The notes under the pieces were generated by a model. The model did no database searches. It worked only from the letters and a program-made list of their open reading frames with translations, and was not told where the DNA came from. The position numbers were made by a program, and so were the translations under genes. This document shows, piece after piece, positions 1 through 9,174 of a stretch of DNA of 64,000 nt. This stretch comes from Ralstonia wenshanensis (GTDB taxonomy: Bacteria > Pseudomonadota > Gammaproteobacteria > Burkholderiales > Burkholderiaceae), in NCBI RefSeq assembly GCF_021173085.1, contig NZ_CP076412.1, positions 186,001 through 250,000 on the forward strand. The letters are read 5' to 3'. The stretch's first letter is position 1. Each line of letters starts with the position of its first letter.

Positions 1-2
1 TC

Positions 3-428
3 GTCCAACGGCGGTTGCTACAGATGCGCTATGGCGTCTACGTATCTGCCAACGGGCCTGCCCCGGTCGCTGGCGACGGCAGCGGATATCGGCTGATCAC
101 GCCGGATGCGTTCAGTGGGTCGTTTCCAGATACGGCTTGGCTGAGGGAGATGTTCCCGAACGCAGGCGTCGCGCTGCATTCTAACAACCGGAACGTCAAG
201 GCGCAGATGTGCGCAATGGGAATGGGCATAGCCGTGTTGCCGCGTCCGCTGGGTGACCAGACCCACGGTATCCGTCGGCTGGAGCTAAACGTGGAGCCGC
301 CGCATCGCGAGATATGGATGGGCTACCATCGCGATTTGAAGCGGCTTAACCGCCTGCGTGCATTCGTTGATTTGACGGTCACATACCTCGCCAACTCTGC
401 ATTTGATGCGTCTGCCGGATCGCCGTAA
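3..428 (+). CDS. LysR-family regulator, C-terminal effector domain only (5' end outside window)
   Basis: The reading frame is open from the first bases, so the N-terminal DNA-binding domain lies upstream of the window. The visible 141 residues match the second half of a LysR substrate-binding domain. They resemble the C-terminal half of the LysR protein at 585..1454 (shared SNNR-V-A-MCA-G-G-AVLP-PLGD pattern and GYHRDL near the end), so the two are paralogues. They are convergent, 156 bp apart, with nothing recognisable between. The target is unknown. Confidence is high for family, none for effector. Confidence 0.85.
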   Translation, partial: VQRRLLQMRYGVYVSANGPAPVAGDGSGYRLITPDAFSGSFPDTAWLREMFPNAGVALHSNNRNVKAQMCAMGMGIAVLPRPLGDQTHGIRRLELNVEPPHREIWMGYHRDLKRLNRLRAFVDLTVTYLANSAFDASAGSP

Positions 429-584
429 ATGCCTTACTTCGTGCGCAATGCGCATCCAGGGGGCGGGTGAATTTTTTCGCGCGACACCGCAAGCCCGATT
501 AGGCGACACTTCTGCAGCCCACCCGGCAAGCGATCGCTCCGTGCTCTCCAGCTTAGGGAGGCTGCGGGGTTCTCAATCGCTCTA

Positions 585-1454
585 TCAAACGCTCCCTAGC
601 GCCTCGATGGTCGCATCCAGAAGAGCGCGCAGTCGCGCGACGCGGCGCAGATCACGGTGGTAGCCAAGCCAGACATCGCGCCCCGGCGGCGCTTCGCCCA
701 GATCGATCCTACCGAGTCCCGGCGTCGCATCGCCAAGCGGGCAAGGCAGCACGGCGAAGCCAACTCCTTCAGCACACATGCGCGCCTGGACGCCGCGATT
801 GTTGCTGCCGAACACGATCTTCGCTTTGGGCAGCATGCGCTTAACCCACTCGACGTCCGGCAGTGAGCCGAACGCGCTGTCCATGCTGATCAGCCGCATG
901 CCATCCCCCCGCCCGCGCACCGGCGGGACCAGATCGACATGTCCATACAACGCGTAGTCAAGATGCATTAATTTGCGCTGGATGACGTCCGGTTCGTCAA
1001 AGGGCGTGATGCGGAACGCCAGATCCGCTTCGCGCCGCGCAAGGTTGTAGAGGCGCGAATCCGTGACAAGCTCCAGCGAGATACCCGGGTGATTCGCCAG
1101 AAAGCGCGCGAACACCGGCGTGAGTATGTGGATGCCGAACCAGTCCGATGACGAGACGCGCAGCAGACCAGTCAGCTGCGTCTCTTTGCCCGTCAGGGCG
1201 CGCGTGAAGCCATGTGCTTCCTCCTCCATTCTTTCGGCATGGGCCAACACGGCTGCGCCGTCATCCGTCAGAACGAAACCATCGCTGGTGCGCTGAAACA
1301 GCGTGTGTCCAAGTGCTTCCTCGAGCGCGCGCAACCTACGGCCCATGGTTGGCTGGGTCTGCCCAACGCGCTTCGCAGCCGCCCCCAGCGTGCCGCTGCG
1401 GGCAATCGCCAGAAAGATCCGGACATCGCTCCATTCCAACCCTGAGTCATTCAT
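585..1454 (-). CDS. LysR-family transcriptional regulator
   Basis: This is a 289-residue protein of normal LysR length. Residues 8-65 form the winged helix-turn-helix (FLAIARSGTLGAAAKRVGQT, then GRRLRALEEALG and LFQRT); the rest is the two-lobed effector-binding domain. It is divergent from the quinone oxidoreductase at 1555..2541 with a 100-bp gap carrying a palindrome, the usual arrangement for a LysR regulator and its target. I infer that it controls that gene. It is a paralogue of the truncated LysR at 3..428. The inducer cannot be read from sequence. Confidence 0.9.
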   Translation of the reverse strand: MNDSGLEWSDVRIFLAIARSGTLGAAAKRVGQTQPTMGRRLRALEEALGHTLFQRTSDGFVLTDDGAAVLAHAERMEEEAHGFTRALTGKETQLTGLLRVSSSDWFGIHILTPVFARFLANHPGISLELVTDSRLYNLARREADLAFRITPFDEPDVIQRKLMHLDYALYGHVDLVPPVRGRGDGMRLISMDSAFGSLPDVEWVKRMLPKAKIVFGSNNRGVQARMCAEGVGFAVLPCPLGDATPGLGRIDLGEAPPGRDVWLGYHRDLRRVARLRALLDATIEALGSV

Positions 1455-1489
1455 TTTTGTTTGATTACCGTGAAAAAACGTTCATTTAC

Positions 1490-1503
1490 ATGCCTTATGG
1501 CAT
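1490..1503. promoter_or_regulatory. Candidate LysR operator
   Basis: A perfect interrupted palindrome, ATGCC-TTAT-GGCAT, sits between the divergent LysR gene and oxidoreductase gene. It lies 36 bp from the LysR start and about 50 bp from the oxidoreductase start. Position and symmetry fit a LysR recognition site; the assignment is inferred. Confidence 0.5.
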
Positions 1504-1554
1504 GGCACATTATGAACCCGTCAACGTGTTGGTTCCACCGAAAAGGAAATGATC

Positions 1555-2541
1555 ATGAACATGCAAGCGCTCGTACTCAATCGCTACAACGGCCCGCTCG
1601 AATTGACGGAAATCTCGATCCCTCAGCCTGCGCATGGTCAGGTACGGGTGCGTATTGCGGCAAGCGGCCTCAATCCGCTCGACACCAAGATACGCGCCGG
1701 CAGCGCGGCGCACGCAAAGCATCCGCTGCCGCTGGTGTTGGGCATCGATATGGCTGGCGTAGTCGACGCCGTTGGCTCCGGCGTCACCGCGTTCAAAGTC
1801 GGCGACGAGGTGTACGGGATGACGGGCGGCGTTGGCGGGCTTCAGGGCTCGCTGGCCCAGTACGCGGCAGTCGACGCCGACTTGCTCGCGATCAAGCCGG
1901 CCAATCTCTCGATGCGAGAAGCCGCGGCACTGCCCCTCGCATTTATCACGTCGTATTCCGGCATCGTCGACCGGGCGCATTTGCAGCCCGAGCAAACCGT
2001 GCTGGTTCAGGGAGGCGCAGGCGGCGTCGGACATGTCTCGGTACAGTTGGCGCGCGCGCTCGGTGCCCAGGTCTTCGCGACCGCGAGCTCGCTCGACCAC
2101 GATCTCGTCGCGCGCCTGGGCGCTACGCCAATCGACTATCAGGCGCAGTCCGTCGACCAATACGTCGAATCATTGACGCATGGCGCAGGCTTTGACCTAG
2201 TTGTAGACACCGTTGGCGGCCCAACGCTCGATGCTTCGTTTGCTGCCGTCAAGCATTTTGGTCATGTGGTCAGCGCGTTGGGTTGGGGGACGCATGCGCT
2301 CGCTCCGCTTTCGTTTCGCGAAGCAACATACTCAGGCGTGTTCACCCTTTATCCGCTCCTGACGGGCAAACATCGCGCACACCACGGAGAGATGCTGCGC
2401 GAAGCCACACGGCTGACGGAAGCCGGCAAGCTGTCGCCGAATCTCGATCCTCGCCGGTTCGATCTAGGGTCGGCTGAACTCGCCTATGACGCGATAACAA
2501 ACGCCACCGCACGCGGAAAAATCGTGGTGGACATCGCGTGA
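1555..2541 (+). CDS. Zinc-type alcohol dehydrogenase family, NADPH:quinone oxidoreductase-like
   Basis: This is a 328-residue medium-chain dehydrogenase/reductase. The N-terminal GroES-like fold covers about residues 1-130. A Rossmann domain follows with the GGAGGVGHVSVQLARALGAQ nucleotide-binding stretch. No catalytic zinc cysteine cluster is visible, which points to the zinc-free quinone oxidoreductase branch using NADPH. Three in-frame ATGs occur (1549, 1555, 1561); 1555 is preferred because AAGGAA ends 6 nt before it. It is divergent from the LysR gene that probably regulates it. The 3' end of this gene is duplicated in inverted, broken form near 9.4 kb. Confidence 0.88.
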   Translation: MNMQALVLNRYNGPLELTEISIPQPAHGQVRVRIAASGLNPLDTKIRAGSAAHAKHPLPLVLGIDMAGVVDAVGSGVTAFKVGDEVYGMTGGVGGLQGSLAQYAAVDADLLAIKPANLSMREAAALPLAFITSYSGIVDRAHLQPEQTVLVQGGAGGVGHVSVQLARALGAQVFATASSLDHDLVARLGATPIDYQAQSVDQYVESLTHGAGFDLVVDTVGGPTLDASFAAVKHFGHVVSALGWGTHALAPLSFREATYSGVFTLYPLLTGKHRAHHGEMLREATRLTEAGKLSPNLDPRRFDLGSAELAYDAITNATARGKIVVDIA

Positions 2542-2720
2542 GAAGCACCTTGGCGAAGGACACTTGCTCGGGGCCGATGCCCGATTGAATGAAGCTTCCG
2601 ACGAATAGAGGCGGCCTTCGGTCTTTGCAGCACAAACGGCCGCTATCCGATTGAACTCGACGTTCGAGTGTCCATGTCAGCGCTCGCGCGAATGGCTATA
2701 ACTCGCCGGGAGCGGCCACC
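2432..2720 (+). repeat. Duplicated segment, copy 1 (oxidoreductase 3' end plus downstream)
   Basis: The last ~110 bp of the oxidoreductase gene and about 180 bp beyond its stop reappear, inverted and diverged, at 9175..9482. Shared landmarks include AATCTCGATCC, CGCCGGTTCGAT, GGCCGATGCCCGATTG, GAGTGTCCATGTCAGCGCTC and GCGAATGGCTATAACT. Similarity continues past the coding region, so this is a duplicated DNA block and not only a protein family resemblance. Confidence 0.85.
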
Positions 2721-2874
2721 TAGTCCGACTCATCTCAGGTCATCGAGCTCGCAAGCGGATACTCCCTTCGCGGCATCGATCTCACTCGTTGCGGTGACAT
2801 CCGGTTTGTGGAAACGGACCTTCCTTGCGTGGTCCAGACCAAGCTCGGTCTGCTCGAGGAGACTCGCAGTCATC

Positions 2875-3027
2875 ACGCCATTCCACCCAACGCGCAGCAC
2901 GTTGGCCGGTCTTCCAGATGGCGGGCAGGACGATGGACGTGAGCTACTTGCGGAAGCGGTGCGGCACGGTTCCAGGCTTCATGGCGTCAAGGCAGCGAAG
3001 GACTAGGGTGTACATGCCGGACTCAGA
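2875..3027 (-). pseudogene. Fragment of a phage BRO-N antirepressor domain
   Basis: The minus strand translates to a typical BRO-N core: SESGMYTLVLRCLDAMKPG, then TVPHRFRK, an in-frame TAG where a tryptophan is usual, then LTSIVLPAIWKTGQ. BRO-N domains occur in phage antirepressors. Neither a start nor a DNA-binding partner domain is present, so this is a decayed insert. It ends at the base where the SnoaL remnant on the other strand begins. Confidence 0.75.
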
Positions 3028-3176
3028 ATGTTCATGGGTCGCCAGGGCAGCGGCCAGGCTGTCGACTTCATCGTTACTGACTCCTGCGGGTGCGTGACGG
3101 CAGGATCACCGACAACTGGCACCTTGAGGACAACCTGTCGTTCCTTCAACAAATCGGCGTCGTGCCGAAGGCGTGA
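3028..3176 (+). pseudogene. SnoaL-like (ester cyclase type) C-terminal remnant, frameshifted
   Basis: The last 28 codons (RDGRITDNWHLEDNLSFLQQ and on to the stop at 3174-3176) match the C-terminal strand of SnoaL-like/ester-cyclase proteins. The preceding piece (GRQGSGQAVDFIVTD) is in another frame. One missing base near 3082 would join them as a continuous domain. The N-terminal two thirds are absent. This is the tail of a lost gene just upstream of the phosphatase-like gene. Confidence 0.7.
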
Positions 3177-3181
3177 ACATC

Positions 3182-3982
3182 ATGACTACCACCATCCTCC
3201 AACCTTGCATCGACGCGGTTACTCGCATCGCCGACGACATCGCCGCGAACGGTCCCGCCTGCGGTAGCACGCGGTCGCTCGAACAGCAGATTGCGCATGT
3301 CCGCCAAGTGAGCATCGCGTCGCAGCGCGAGCTTCGCGACGTATTGGCGCCGGCCCATCCCGAGGTCGGCTGGACCGACGAGGAGGACCGTCCCACGTCC
3401 GCGGCCTACTGGCTTTACGACGCCATCGACGGCGCCTACCACTACCTGCAAGGGTTGCCGCTGTGGGCGAGCTCGCTCGTGCTGGTGCGCGACGGCGAGC
3501 CGGTGCTGGCGATCGTCTACGACCCGACGCGGCGCGAAGTCTTCATCGCCGAGGCTGGAGCGGATGCGTGGTGCAACGGATCGCCCATTCGCGTGTCCGG
3601 AAGGGCCACACTGTCGCATGCGGTCGTAGCTACCGCGAATCCGCCGCTGATTCAGGTCGGCGCCGAGGAGCAGGCCCAGGCGATGCGCCTTACGAGCCGG
3701 GTCGCCAAGTCGGTGTTCGTGGTGCGGTCGATGGCCGCCGTCTCGCTGCAGCTCGCCTACACGGCCGCGGGGCGTCTCGATGCCTACTGGGAGAATGGCC
3801 GCGACACCGCAGACTGGCTGGCTGGGGCCCTCGTCGTGCGCGAGGCCGGAGGCGTCGTCACGGACCTGCGCGGGGACGCGTTTGGATGGAATGGCGAGGG
3901 AGTCCTCGCAGGCAATCGCGAGATACACGGCGGCTTGCTCGCGCAGACCCGGGAGGAGCTCAACGGCATGCCAGGCCGATGA
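3182..3982 (+). CDS. Inositol monophosphatase family protein
   Basis: This 266-residue protein has the layout of the IMPase/SuhB/CysQ fold. Metal-binding motifs are visible: a TDEED acidic pair near residue 65, YDAIDGA near 79 (family consensus DPIDGT, so Pro and Thr are replaced), and DTADWLAGALVVREAGG near 206 in place of the usual WDxAAG. The family removes phosphate from inositol-like or nucleotide substrates using Mg2+; the altered metal loop makes the substrate uncertain. ATG 3182 is chosen over GTG 3173 because GAAGG lies 10 nt before it and the GTG overlaps the upstream remnant's stop. Confidence 0.85.
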   Translation: MTTTILQPCIDAVTRIADDIAANGPACGSTRSLEQQIAHVRQVSIASQRELRDVLAPAHPEVGWTDEEDRPTSAAYWLYDAIDGAYHYLQGLPLWASSLVLVRDGEPVLAIVYDPTRREVFIAEAGADAWCNGSPIRVSGRATLSHAVVATANPPLIQVGAEEQAQAMRLTSRVAKSVFVVRSMAAVSLQLAYTAAGRLDAYWENGRDTADWLAGALVVREAGGVVTDLRGDAFGWNGEGVLAGNREIHGGLLAQTREELNGMPGR

Positions 3983-4241
3983 TTCGCGTCGAGGACCGGC
4001 TGCTTTGCAGCGACAGCGACCGGTCGCACGACGCTTCTGCGAACGTCCGCTCTCAGGCGGGCAATTAGAGGTGCGGACAGCGCCTTTGAGTCGTGAGCAG
4101 GCGTTTGTCGATAGAGTGGGGCAGGCCGCTTCCGTCCAAAACTGGTCGTTCGGCCACCGACCCTTTCGGACATTCGAATGTCCGCTAGCGGCCGCTTGTC
4201 CGATGATGGTGTTCGTTGCGTGCTCTGACAAAGGAGAGCAA

Positions 4242-5213
4242 CTATCCACGTCCTCTCGCTGGGCGTTTCTGCTGCGGTTGCCGCCCTGCGCGAAGCTCGG
4301 ATGGATCGAGGAAAAAGTTTCGGTTGCCGGCCATGCGCTCAACCATGAAGTCGATGAACGTCTTCACGCGCAGCGACTGTTCGGTTCGATGCTTGTAGTA
4401 GATGTAGATCATGCCGTATTCGGTGACGTGCCGCGTCAGCAGCGGGACAAGTCGGCCGCTTCTGATATGAGTCGTGGCGTTGAAGCTGCCCAACTGCCCG
4501 ATGCCGAGACCCGACAGGACCGCCTGCGATTCCATTTCCGTGTCGTTCACGCAGATCGCAGCAGGCACGTCGCGATAGACGATCTCGTCGCCAATACGGA
4601 ACTGCCATTGCGCGAGCTTTCCCGTGTTAGCGCGCCGGTATCCGGTACAGCGATGTTGAGCCAGTTCTTCGATGGTCCGCGGCGCGCCGTTGCGCTCGAT
4701 ATACTCGGGCGACGCACACACGATCAGCTGAATCGGCACCAGCGGGCGTGCGATCGAGCCACCCGATGGTGGCGGTCCACCGCGAAATCCCACATCAGAG
4801 CGGTCGGCCACAAGATCCGTGAACTGATCGTCGAATTGCACTTCGAGTTGTACATTCTGATAGCGCTTCTGGAATTCCTCGAAGTATGGCCATAGGACCG
4901 GGAGCCCGAGTGCGCGCGGCGCGCTCACGCGCAACATGCCGCCTACTTCTTCCGTCGAGCGGCGGGCCTCGTCGAGCGCGGACGACAGAATAGCTAGCGC
5001 CGGCTCCACGCTGTCGCGAAGCCGTTGGCCTTCCTCTGTCAGGCTCAGCTTGCGGGTTGTCCGATGAAAAAGCCGCACGCCCAGTTCCTTCTCCAATTGC
5101 ATCACTGCATGGCTTGCTGCCTGCGGCGAGATGCCTTGATCGACCGCGGCGCTCCGCAGGCTGCCGAGCGTTGCGGCGCGTACGAAAGTAGTGATCGCGC
5201 GAATTTCGTTCAT
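4242..5213 (-). CDS. LysR-family transcriptional regulator
   Basis: This is a 323-residue LysR protein of the large group ending its helix-turn-helix in RLFHRTTRKLSLTEEG. The N-terminal 60 residues are the DNA-binding domain (SLRSAAVDQGISPQAASHAV); the remainder is the effector domain. The C-terminus is basic and proline-rich. It is divergent from the SDR gene at 5333, which is its likely target, with a palindrome just before its own start codon. The inducer is unknown. Confidence 0.9.
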   Translation of the reverse strand: MNEIRAITTFVRAATLGSLRSAAVDQGISPQAASHAVMQLEKELGVRLFHRTTRKLSLTEEGQRLRDSVEPALAILSSALDEARRSTEEVGGMLRVSAPRALGLPVLWPYFEEFQKRYQNVQLEVQFDDQFTDLVADRSDVGFRGGPPPSGGSIARPLVPIQLIVCASPEYIERNGAPRTIEELAQHRCTGYRRANTGKLAQWQFRIGDEIVYRDVPAAICVNDTEMESQAVLSGLGIGQLGSFNATTHIRSGRLVPLLTRHVTEYGMIYIYYKHRTEQSLRVKTFIDFMVERMAGNRNFFLDPSELRAGRQPQQKRPARGRG

Positions 5214-5225
5214 TTCTGGGGCCCC

Positions 5226-5239
5226 ATATTCGCAAATAT
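5226..5239. promoter_or_regulatory. Candidate LysR operator
   Basis: The perfect interrupted palindrome ATATT-CGCA-AATAT begins 13 bp upstream of the LysR start codon, in the intergenic space shared with the SDR gene. It is AT-rich in a GC-rich background and could overlap the regulator's own promoter. The operator role is inferred. Confidence 0.45.
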
Positions 5240-5332
5240 AAGTTGATTATGACTCCAGAATAGGGCGGCTAGTTTGTGTCAATCGTTGGATCTACGATGG
5301 CATCACCTCATCACACACGTAGGAGAGACATC

Positions 5333-6190
5333 ATGGCAGGCGTTCAAAAAGGCGGTTTCAAGCGCGTATGGTTCATCACCGGCGCGTCGCGAGGTATCGG
5401 CGCATTGATTGCCGAAGCGGCGCTCGCGGACGGTAACGCGGTCGTGGCTGCCGGACGTAACGTCTCTGCCATCGTCGAGCGTCTTGGCAACTCGGTTGCG
5501 TTGCTGCCGGTTGTGCTGGACGTGACCAACGAGGCCCAGGCAAGGGCCGCAGTGCAGGCGGCGGTTGAAAAATTCGGCCGCGTCGACGTGCTGGTCAACA
5601 ACGCCGGCTTCGGTCTGCTGGGTGCGGTGGAAGAATCCGCCGACAAGGACGTCCGTCGCATGTACGACACGAACGTATTCGGCTTGCTTAACGTCACGCG
5701 TGCTGTGTTGCCGACGATGCGCGCGAACCGCTCGGGCCACGTGATCAATATTTCATCGATTGGCGGCTATCGAGCCGCGGCGGGATTTGGCGTGTACTCG
5801 TCGACGAAATTCGCCGTCGAAGGCATTACAGAAGCGCTGCGTGCCGAGTTGATTCCGCTTGGCGTTCACGCGACAGTTGTCGAGCCGGGGTATTTTCGTA
5901 CGGACTTCCTGGATGCGTCGTCGCTGATCGTGGCGCCGGACGTCATCGACGACTATGACGAAACCTCAGGTGCGGTTCGCCGCAAGGCCGTAGAAATGAA
6001 TCACAACCAGCCTGGCGATCCGACGAAGCTTGCAGCCGCGATGATCACGCTGGTCGACGCGTCGAATCCACCGTTGCGCCTTCCGCTTGGCACGGACACA
6101 CTGGCTGCCATCGCCGCGAAAAACGCTTACGTGACGCAGGAAACGGAAGCGTGGAAGGATCTGTCGGCATCGACTGACTTTGCTAGCTGA
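5333..6190 (+). CDS. Short-chain dehydrogenase/reductase (SDR family oxidoreductase)
   Basis: This 285-residue classical SDR has the cofactor loop TGASRGIG near residue 18, NNAG near 92, and the catalytic YSSTK preceded by ISSIGG. These define an NAD(P)-dependent oxidoreductase with a Ser-Tyr-Lys centre. The start at 5333 is supported by AGGAGAG ending 5 nt upstream; the frame is open earlier but without a ribosome site. It is divergent from the LysR at 4242..5213, which probably controls it. The substrate is not predictable. Confidence 0.9.
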   Translation: MAGVQKGGFKRVWFITGASRGIGALIAEAALADGNAVVAAGRNVSAIVERLGNSVALLPVVLDVTNEAQARAAVQAAVEKFGRVDVLVNNAGFGLLGAVEESADKDVRRMYDTNVFGLLNVTRAVLPTMRANRSGHVINISSIGGYRAAAGFGVYSSTKFAVEGITEALRAELIPLGVHATVVEPGYFRTDFLDASSLIVAPDVIDDYDETSGAVRRKAVEMNHNQPGDPTKLAAAMITLVDASNPPLRLPLGTDTLAAIAAKNAYVTQETEAWKDLSASTDFAS

Positions 6191-6570
6191 GTGACGAAAG
6201 CGACGGCTCCACATCGGGTGAGCCGCTGTTAGCGCAAATGGCCGCAGTGGTGTGGGAAGCCGTCGGTTGGTATTCGGCGACGTAAAGGCCGCTGCGGGTC
6301 GGGTTATGCCTTTTGCATAAAGCACGCACCCGTTGCGATCGTCGGACTCTAGCCGGCCAAGAAGCGTCGTTGGTCTGCGCGATCATTCGGTCGTCCGGAC
6401 GTCAGCGCCGCGCTGACAACGGAACTTCGCGCTCCGATTACGGCTGTTGCATCGCAAGCCATAGAACTGCACCAACCGCTCTCGATTTTCTGAAGCCGCA
6501 GTCCTAAATGCTGACGTCCCTGCCTGATCAACCCTGTGGGGCGCGCCAACGAACGCTTGGCGCTGCCCAA
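6191..6570. other. Non-coding stretch between convergent SDR and aldehyde dehydrogenase genes
   Basis: No convincing gene is seen. A 23-bp piece at 6297..6319 (GGGTCGGGTTATGCCTTTTG and on) recurs with two mismatches at 9122..9144, so part of this gap belongs to the same dispersed debris as the region downstream of the LysR gene at 8093..9043. Confidence 0.5.
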
Positions 6571-7992
6571 TCACAGTCCAGCAAGAATGGCCTTCGGCTC
6601 CAGAAACGCCTCCAGCCCAAACGTGCCGTACTCGCGGCCGATACCAGACTGCTTGAAGCCGCCGAACGGCGCGGCCGGTTCGTGTGCGAGCGTGTTGACG
6701 AGTACGCGTCCCGCTTCGATCCGCGACGCGACCTCGCGCGCACGCTTCTCATCCGCCGAGACCACGTACGCCTGCAAGCCGTAGTTCGTGTCGTTGGCAA
6801 TGGCAATCGCATCTTCAGTATCACGGTACGTGATGATCGACAGCACCGGGCCGAAAATCTCTTCGCGCGCGATCGTCATGTCATTCGTCACGTCGGAGAA
6901 GACAGTGGGTCGCACGAACCACCCGGCGTCGATACCATCCGGCCGGCCTTCGCCGCCTGCGATCAAACGCGCCCCCTCGTCGATGCCGATGCGGATATAG
7001 CGCTGCACGCGCTCCCACTGCTTCTGGCTGACCATGGGGCCGACAGTGGTTTGTGGATCACGCGGATCGCCCGCCTGCGTGCGCGCGACTTCTTCCCGCA
7101 CGCGCGCTTCGAACTCCGCGAGCCTTTGCTGCGGCACGAGGATGCGCGTGCCCGCGATGCATGCCTGGCCGCTGTTCATGAAACCGGCCTGAATTACAAG
7201 CGGCATTACGTGGTCGAAGTCCGTATCGTCGAGCACGATCATCGGTGACTTGCCGCCGAGTTCGAGCGTCACGCGCTTCAACGTGTCGGCTCCGGCACGC
7301 AGAATCGATTTGCCGACTGCCGTGGAGCCGGTGAACGACAATTTCGCGACATCGGGATGTGAGCTAATCTGGGCACCGACCGTTTCACCACGCCCCGTCA
7401 CGATGTTGAATACGCCAGCCGGCAAGTCCGCCTCGTGCAACGCTTCTGTGACGATGCGGGTCTGGATCGCGCTCATCTCGCTCGGCTTGATAACGGCAGT
7501 GCAGCCCGCTGCCAACGCGGCGGCCAGCTTCCCGCAGATGAAGCCCGCGTTGCTATTCCACGGCGTGATCAGACCGGCGACGCCGAGCGGCTGCATCACT
7601 ACTTCAGCGACGCCCGCGCGGCGCACGAACGCGTAGTCCTGTAGCACTTTCGCCGCTTCGAGCAGCACATTGCTCGCGTGCCGAGCCATCCACCGGCCAC
7701 GCGAAACCGGCGCGCCATATTCGTCCGTGATCGCTTCGTAAAGCTCGTCCTCCTTCGCGACGACGGCTTCATGCATCCGCTTTAGCATGTCGATGCGCTC
7801 GCGCTTGTCGGTGCGCGAAAACGCGGGAAAGGCGCGCTTCGCGGCAGCGACCGCGTCGCACGCATCTTGCGCATCGGCGAGGCGTACGCGACCGATCACC
7901 TGTTCGGTCGCTGGATTGAAAAGATCGAACAGTTCGTCGCCGTGCGGCGTGACGAACGCGCCGTTGATATAGACCTCGTCGATGGTCTGCAT
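6571..7992 (-). CDS. NAD(P)-dependent aldehyde dehydrogenase
   Basis: This 473-residue protein has all the hallmarks of the ALDH superfamily: FTGSTAVGKSI cofactor loop, VTLELGGKSP with the general-base glutamate, and SGQACIAGTRI with the nucleophilic cysteine. It oxidises an aldehyde to its acid. Start 7992 (MQTIDEVYINGAF) follows AGGAA in good spacing; the open frame extends 23 codons further without support. It is divergent from the LysR gene at 8093 across 100 bp, the likely regulator. The substrate is unknown. Confidence 0.92.
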   Translation of the reverse strand: MQTIDEVYINGAFVTPHGDELFDLFNPATEQVIGRVRLADAQDACDAVAAAKRAFPAFSRTDKRERIDMLKRMHEAVVAKEDELYEAITDEYGAPVSRGRWMARHASNVLLEAAKVLQDYAFVRRAGVAEVVMQPLGVAGLITPWNSNAGFICGKLAAALAAGCTAVIKPSEMSAIQTRIVTEALHEADLPAGVFNIVTGRGETVGAQISSHPDVAKLSFTGSTAVGKSILRAGADTLKRVTLELGGKSPMIVLDDTDFDHVMPLVIQAGFMNSGQACIAGTRILVPQQRLAEFEARVREEVARTQAGDPRDPQTTVGPMVSQKQWERVQRYIRIGIDEGARLIAGGEGRPDGIDAGWFVRPTVFSDVTNDMTIAREEIFGPVLSIITYRDTEDAIAIANDTNYGLQAYVVSADEKRAREVASRIEAGRVLVNTLAHEPAAPFGGFKQSGIGREYGTFGLEAFLEPKAILAGL

Positions 7993-8092
7993 TGCTGTTC
8001 CTGGATAGCGTGTTGGTTGCCACACAATAGACCGGACCAATTGCGCTAACAAGCCATACAATCCGGCATGTCGTGTTGAACAATTCAGGATA

Positions 8093-9043
8093 ATGAAAAC
8101 TTCGGGCCTGGGTGAACTGGAAGCGGTGCTGGCCGTCGCGCGTCATCGCAGCTTTCGCGCGGCCGCGACCGAACTGGGCGTCTCGACGTCCGCGCTTAGT
8201 CACTCGGTGGCGGCACTCGAAGCGCGCATCAGCGTGCGGCTGTTCAATCGCACGACGCGCAGCGTGTCGCTGTCAGAGGCCGGTGCGCAATTCGTTGATA
8301 GCATCGCGCCGGCGCTGTCGACAATCCGCGTCGCGATCGAACAGGTCGGCAACTTTCGCGACACGCCGTCGGGCACGTTGCGCATCAATACGTCGGCGGG
8401 GGCGGCGAAGCAGGTGATGCCGCTCTTTACTACATTCCTGCAGCGCTATCCGGAGATGAAGGTCGATATCGTCACCGAAGGACGGTTGATCGATATCGTC
8501 GTCGAAGGATTCGATGCGGGTATCCGTCTCGCAGAAACCGTCCCGCGGGACATGATTGCAGTGCCGTTCGGCGACAGGCAGCGCTTCGCCGTCGTCGGTA
8601 GTCCGATGTACTTCGCGCAACACAAGCCGCCGCGCACGCCCGCTGATCTGAACGCGCACAGCTGCATCCGCACGCGTATGCCGAGTGGCGCGATCTATCA
8701 GTGGGAGTTCGAGCGCCACGGCGAAGCGGTGCGTATTGACGGAAAGGGTGCGCTGACGCTCGACGAACCGGGCCTCATGCTGGCAGCAGCTCGCGCCGGT
8801 CTCGGTCTCGCCTATCTGACCGAGTGGACCGTCGCCGCGGATATCAAAGCGGGCACGCTGGTTCGCGTGCTGGAAGACTGGACGCCGCCGCTCGACGGCC
8901 TCTGTCTGTACTACCCGGGCCGCCGCCATGTGCCAGCCGGACTGCGCGCACTGATCGACGTGATTCGAGAACATGCTGACGCGCGACGGACGGGTCGTGA
9001 GCTCCCCTCGGCAAAGGGAAAGGTACGCGGCGCACGGCGCTAG
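8093..9043 (+). CDS. LysR-family transcriptional regulator
   Basis: This 316-residue LysR protein has the helix-turn-helix in residues 8-60 (RHRSFRAAATELGVSTSALS, then RLFNRTTRSVSLSEAG) and a full effector domain. The tail is basic (GRELPSAKGKVRGARR). The start follows CAGGA closely. It faces away from the aldehyde dehydrogenase gene and probably regulates it. Downstream lies 540 bp of repeats and gene debris. Confidence 0.9.
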   Translation: MKTSGLGELEAVLAVARHRSFRAAATELGVSTSALSHSVAALEARISVRLFNRTTRSVSLSEAGAQFVDSIAPALSTIRVAIEQVGNFRDTPSGTLRINTSAGAAKQVMPLFTTFLQRYPEMKVDIVTEGRLIDIVVEGFDAGIRLAETVPRDMIAVPFGDRQRFAVVGSPMYFAQHKPPRTPADLNAHSCIRTRMPSGAIYQWEFERHGEAVRIDGKGALTLDEPGLMLAAARAGLGLAYLTEWTVAADIKAGTLVRVLEDWTPPLDGLCLYYPGRRHVPAGLRALIDVIREHADARRTGRELPSAKGKVRGARR

Positions 9044-9174
9044 TGCCGAGTGACGAGTAACGGATGACCGATGGACCCTGAAAACTGCCGATGAGGTAGA
9101 GCTTGGTCCTGCGTCCGGAGTGGGTCGCGTTATGCTTTTTGCATCCGATGTGCGGCAGAGACGGTCGCCGCGCC

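Noticed and set aside
3146-4342. 398-codon minus-strand frame over the phosphatase-like gene
   Set aside because: Composition is typical of a shadow and the plus strand carries IMPase metal motifs.
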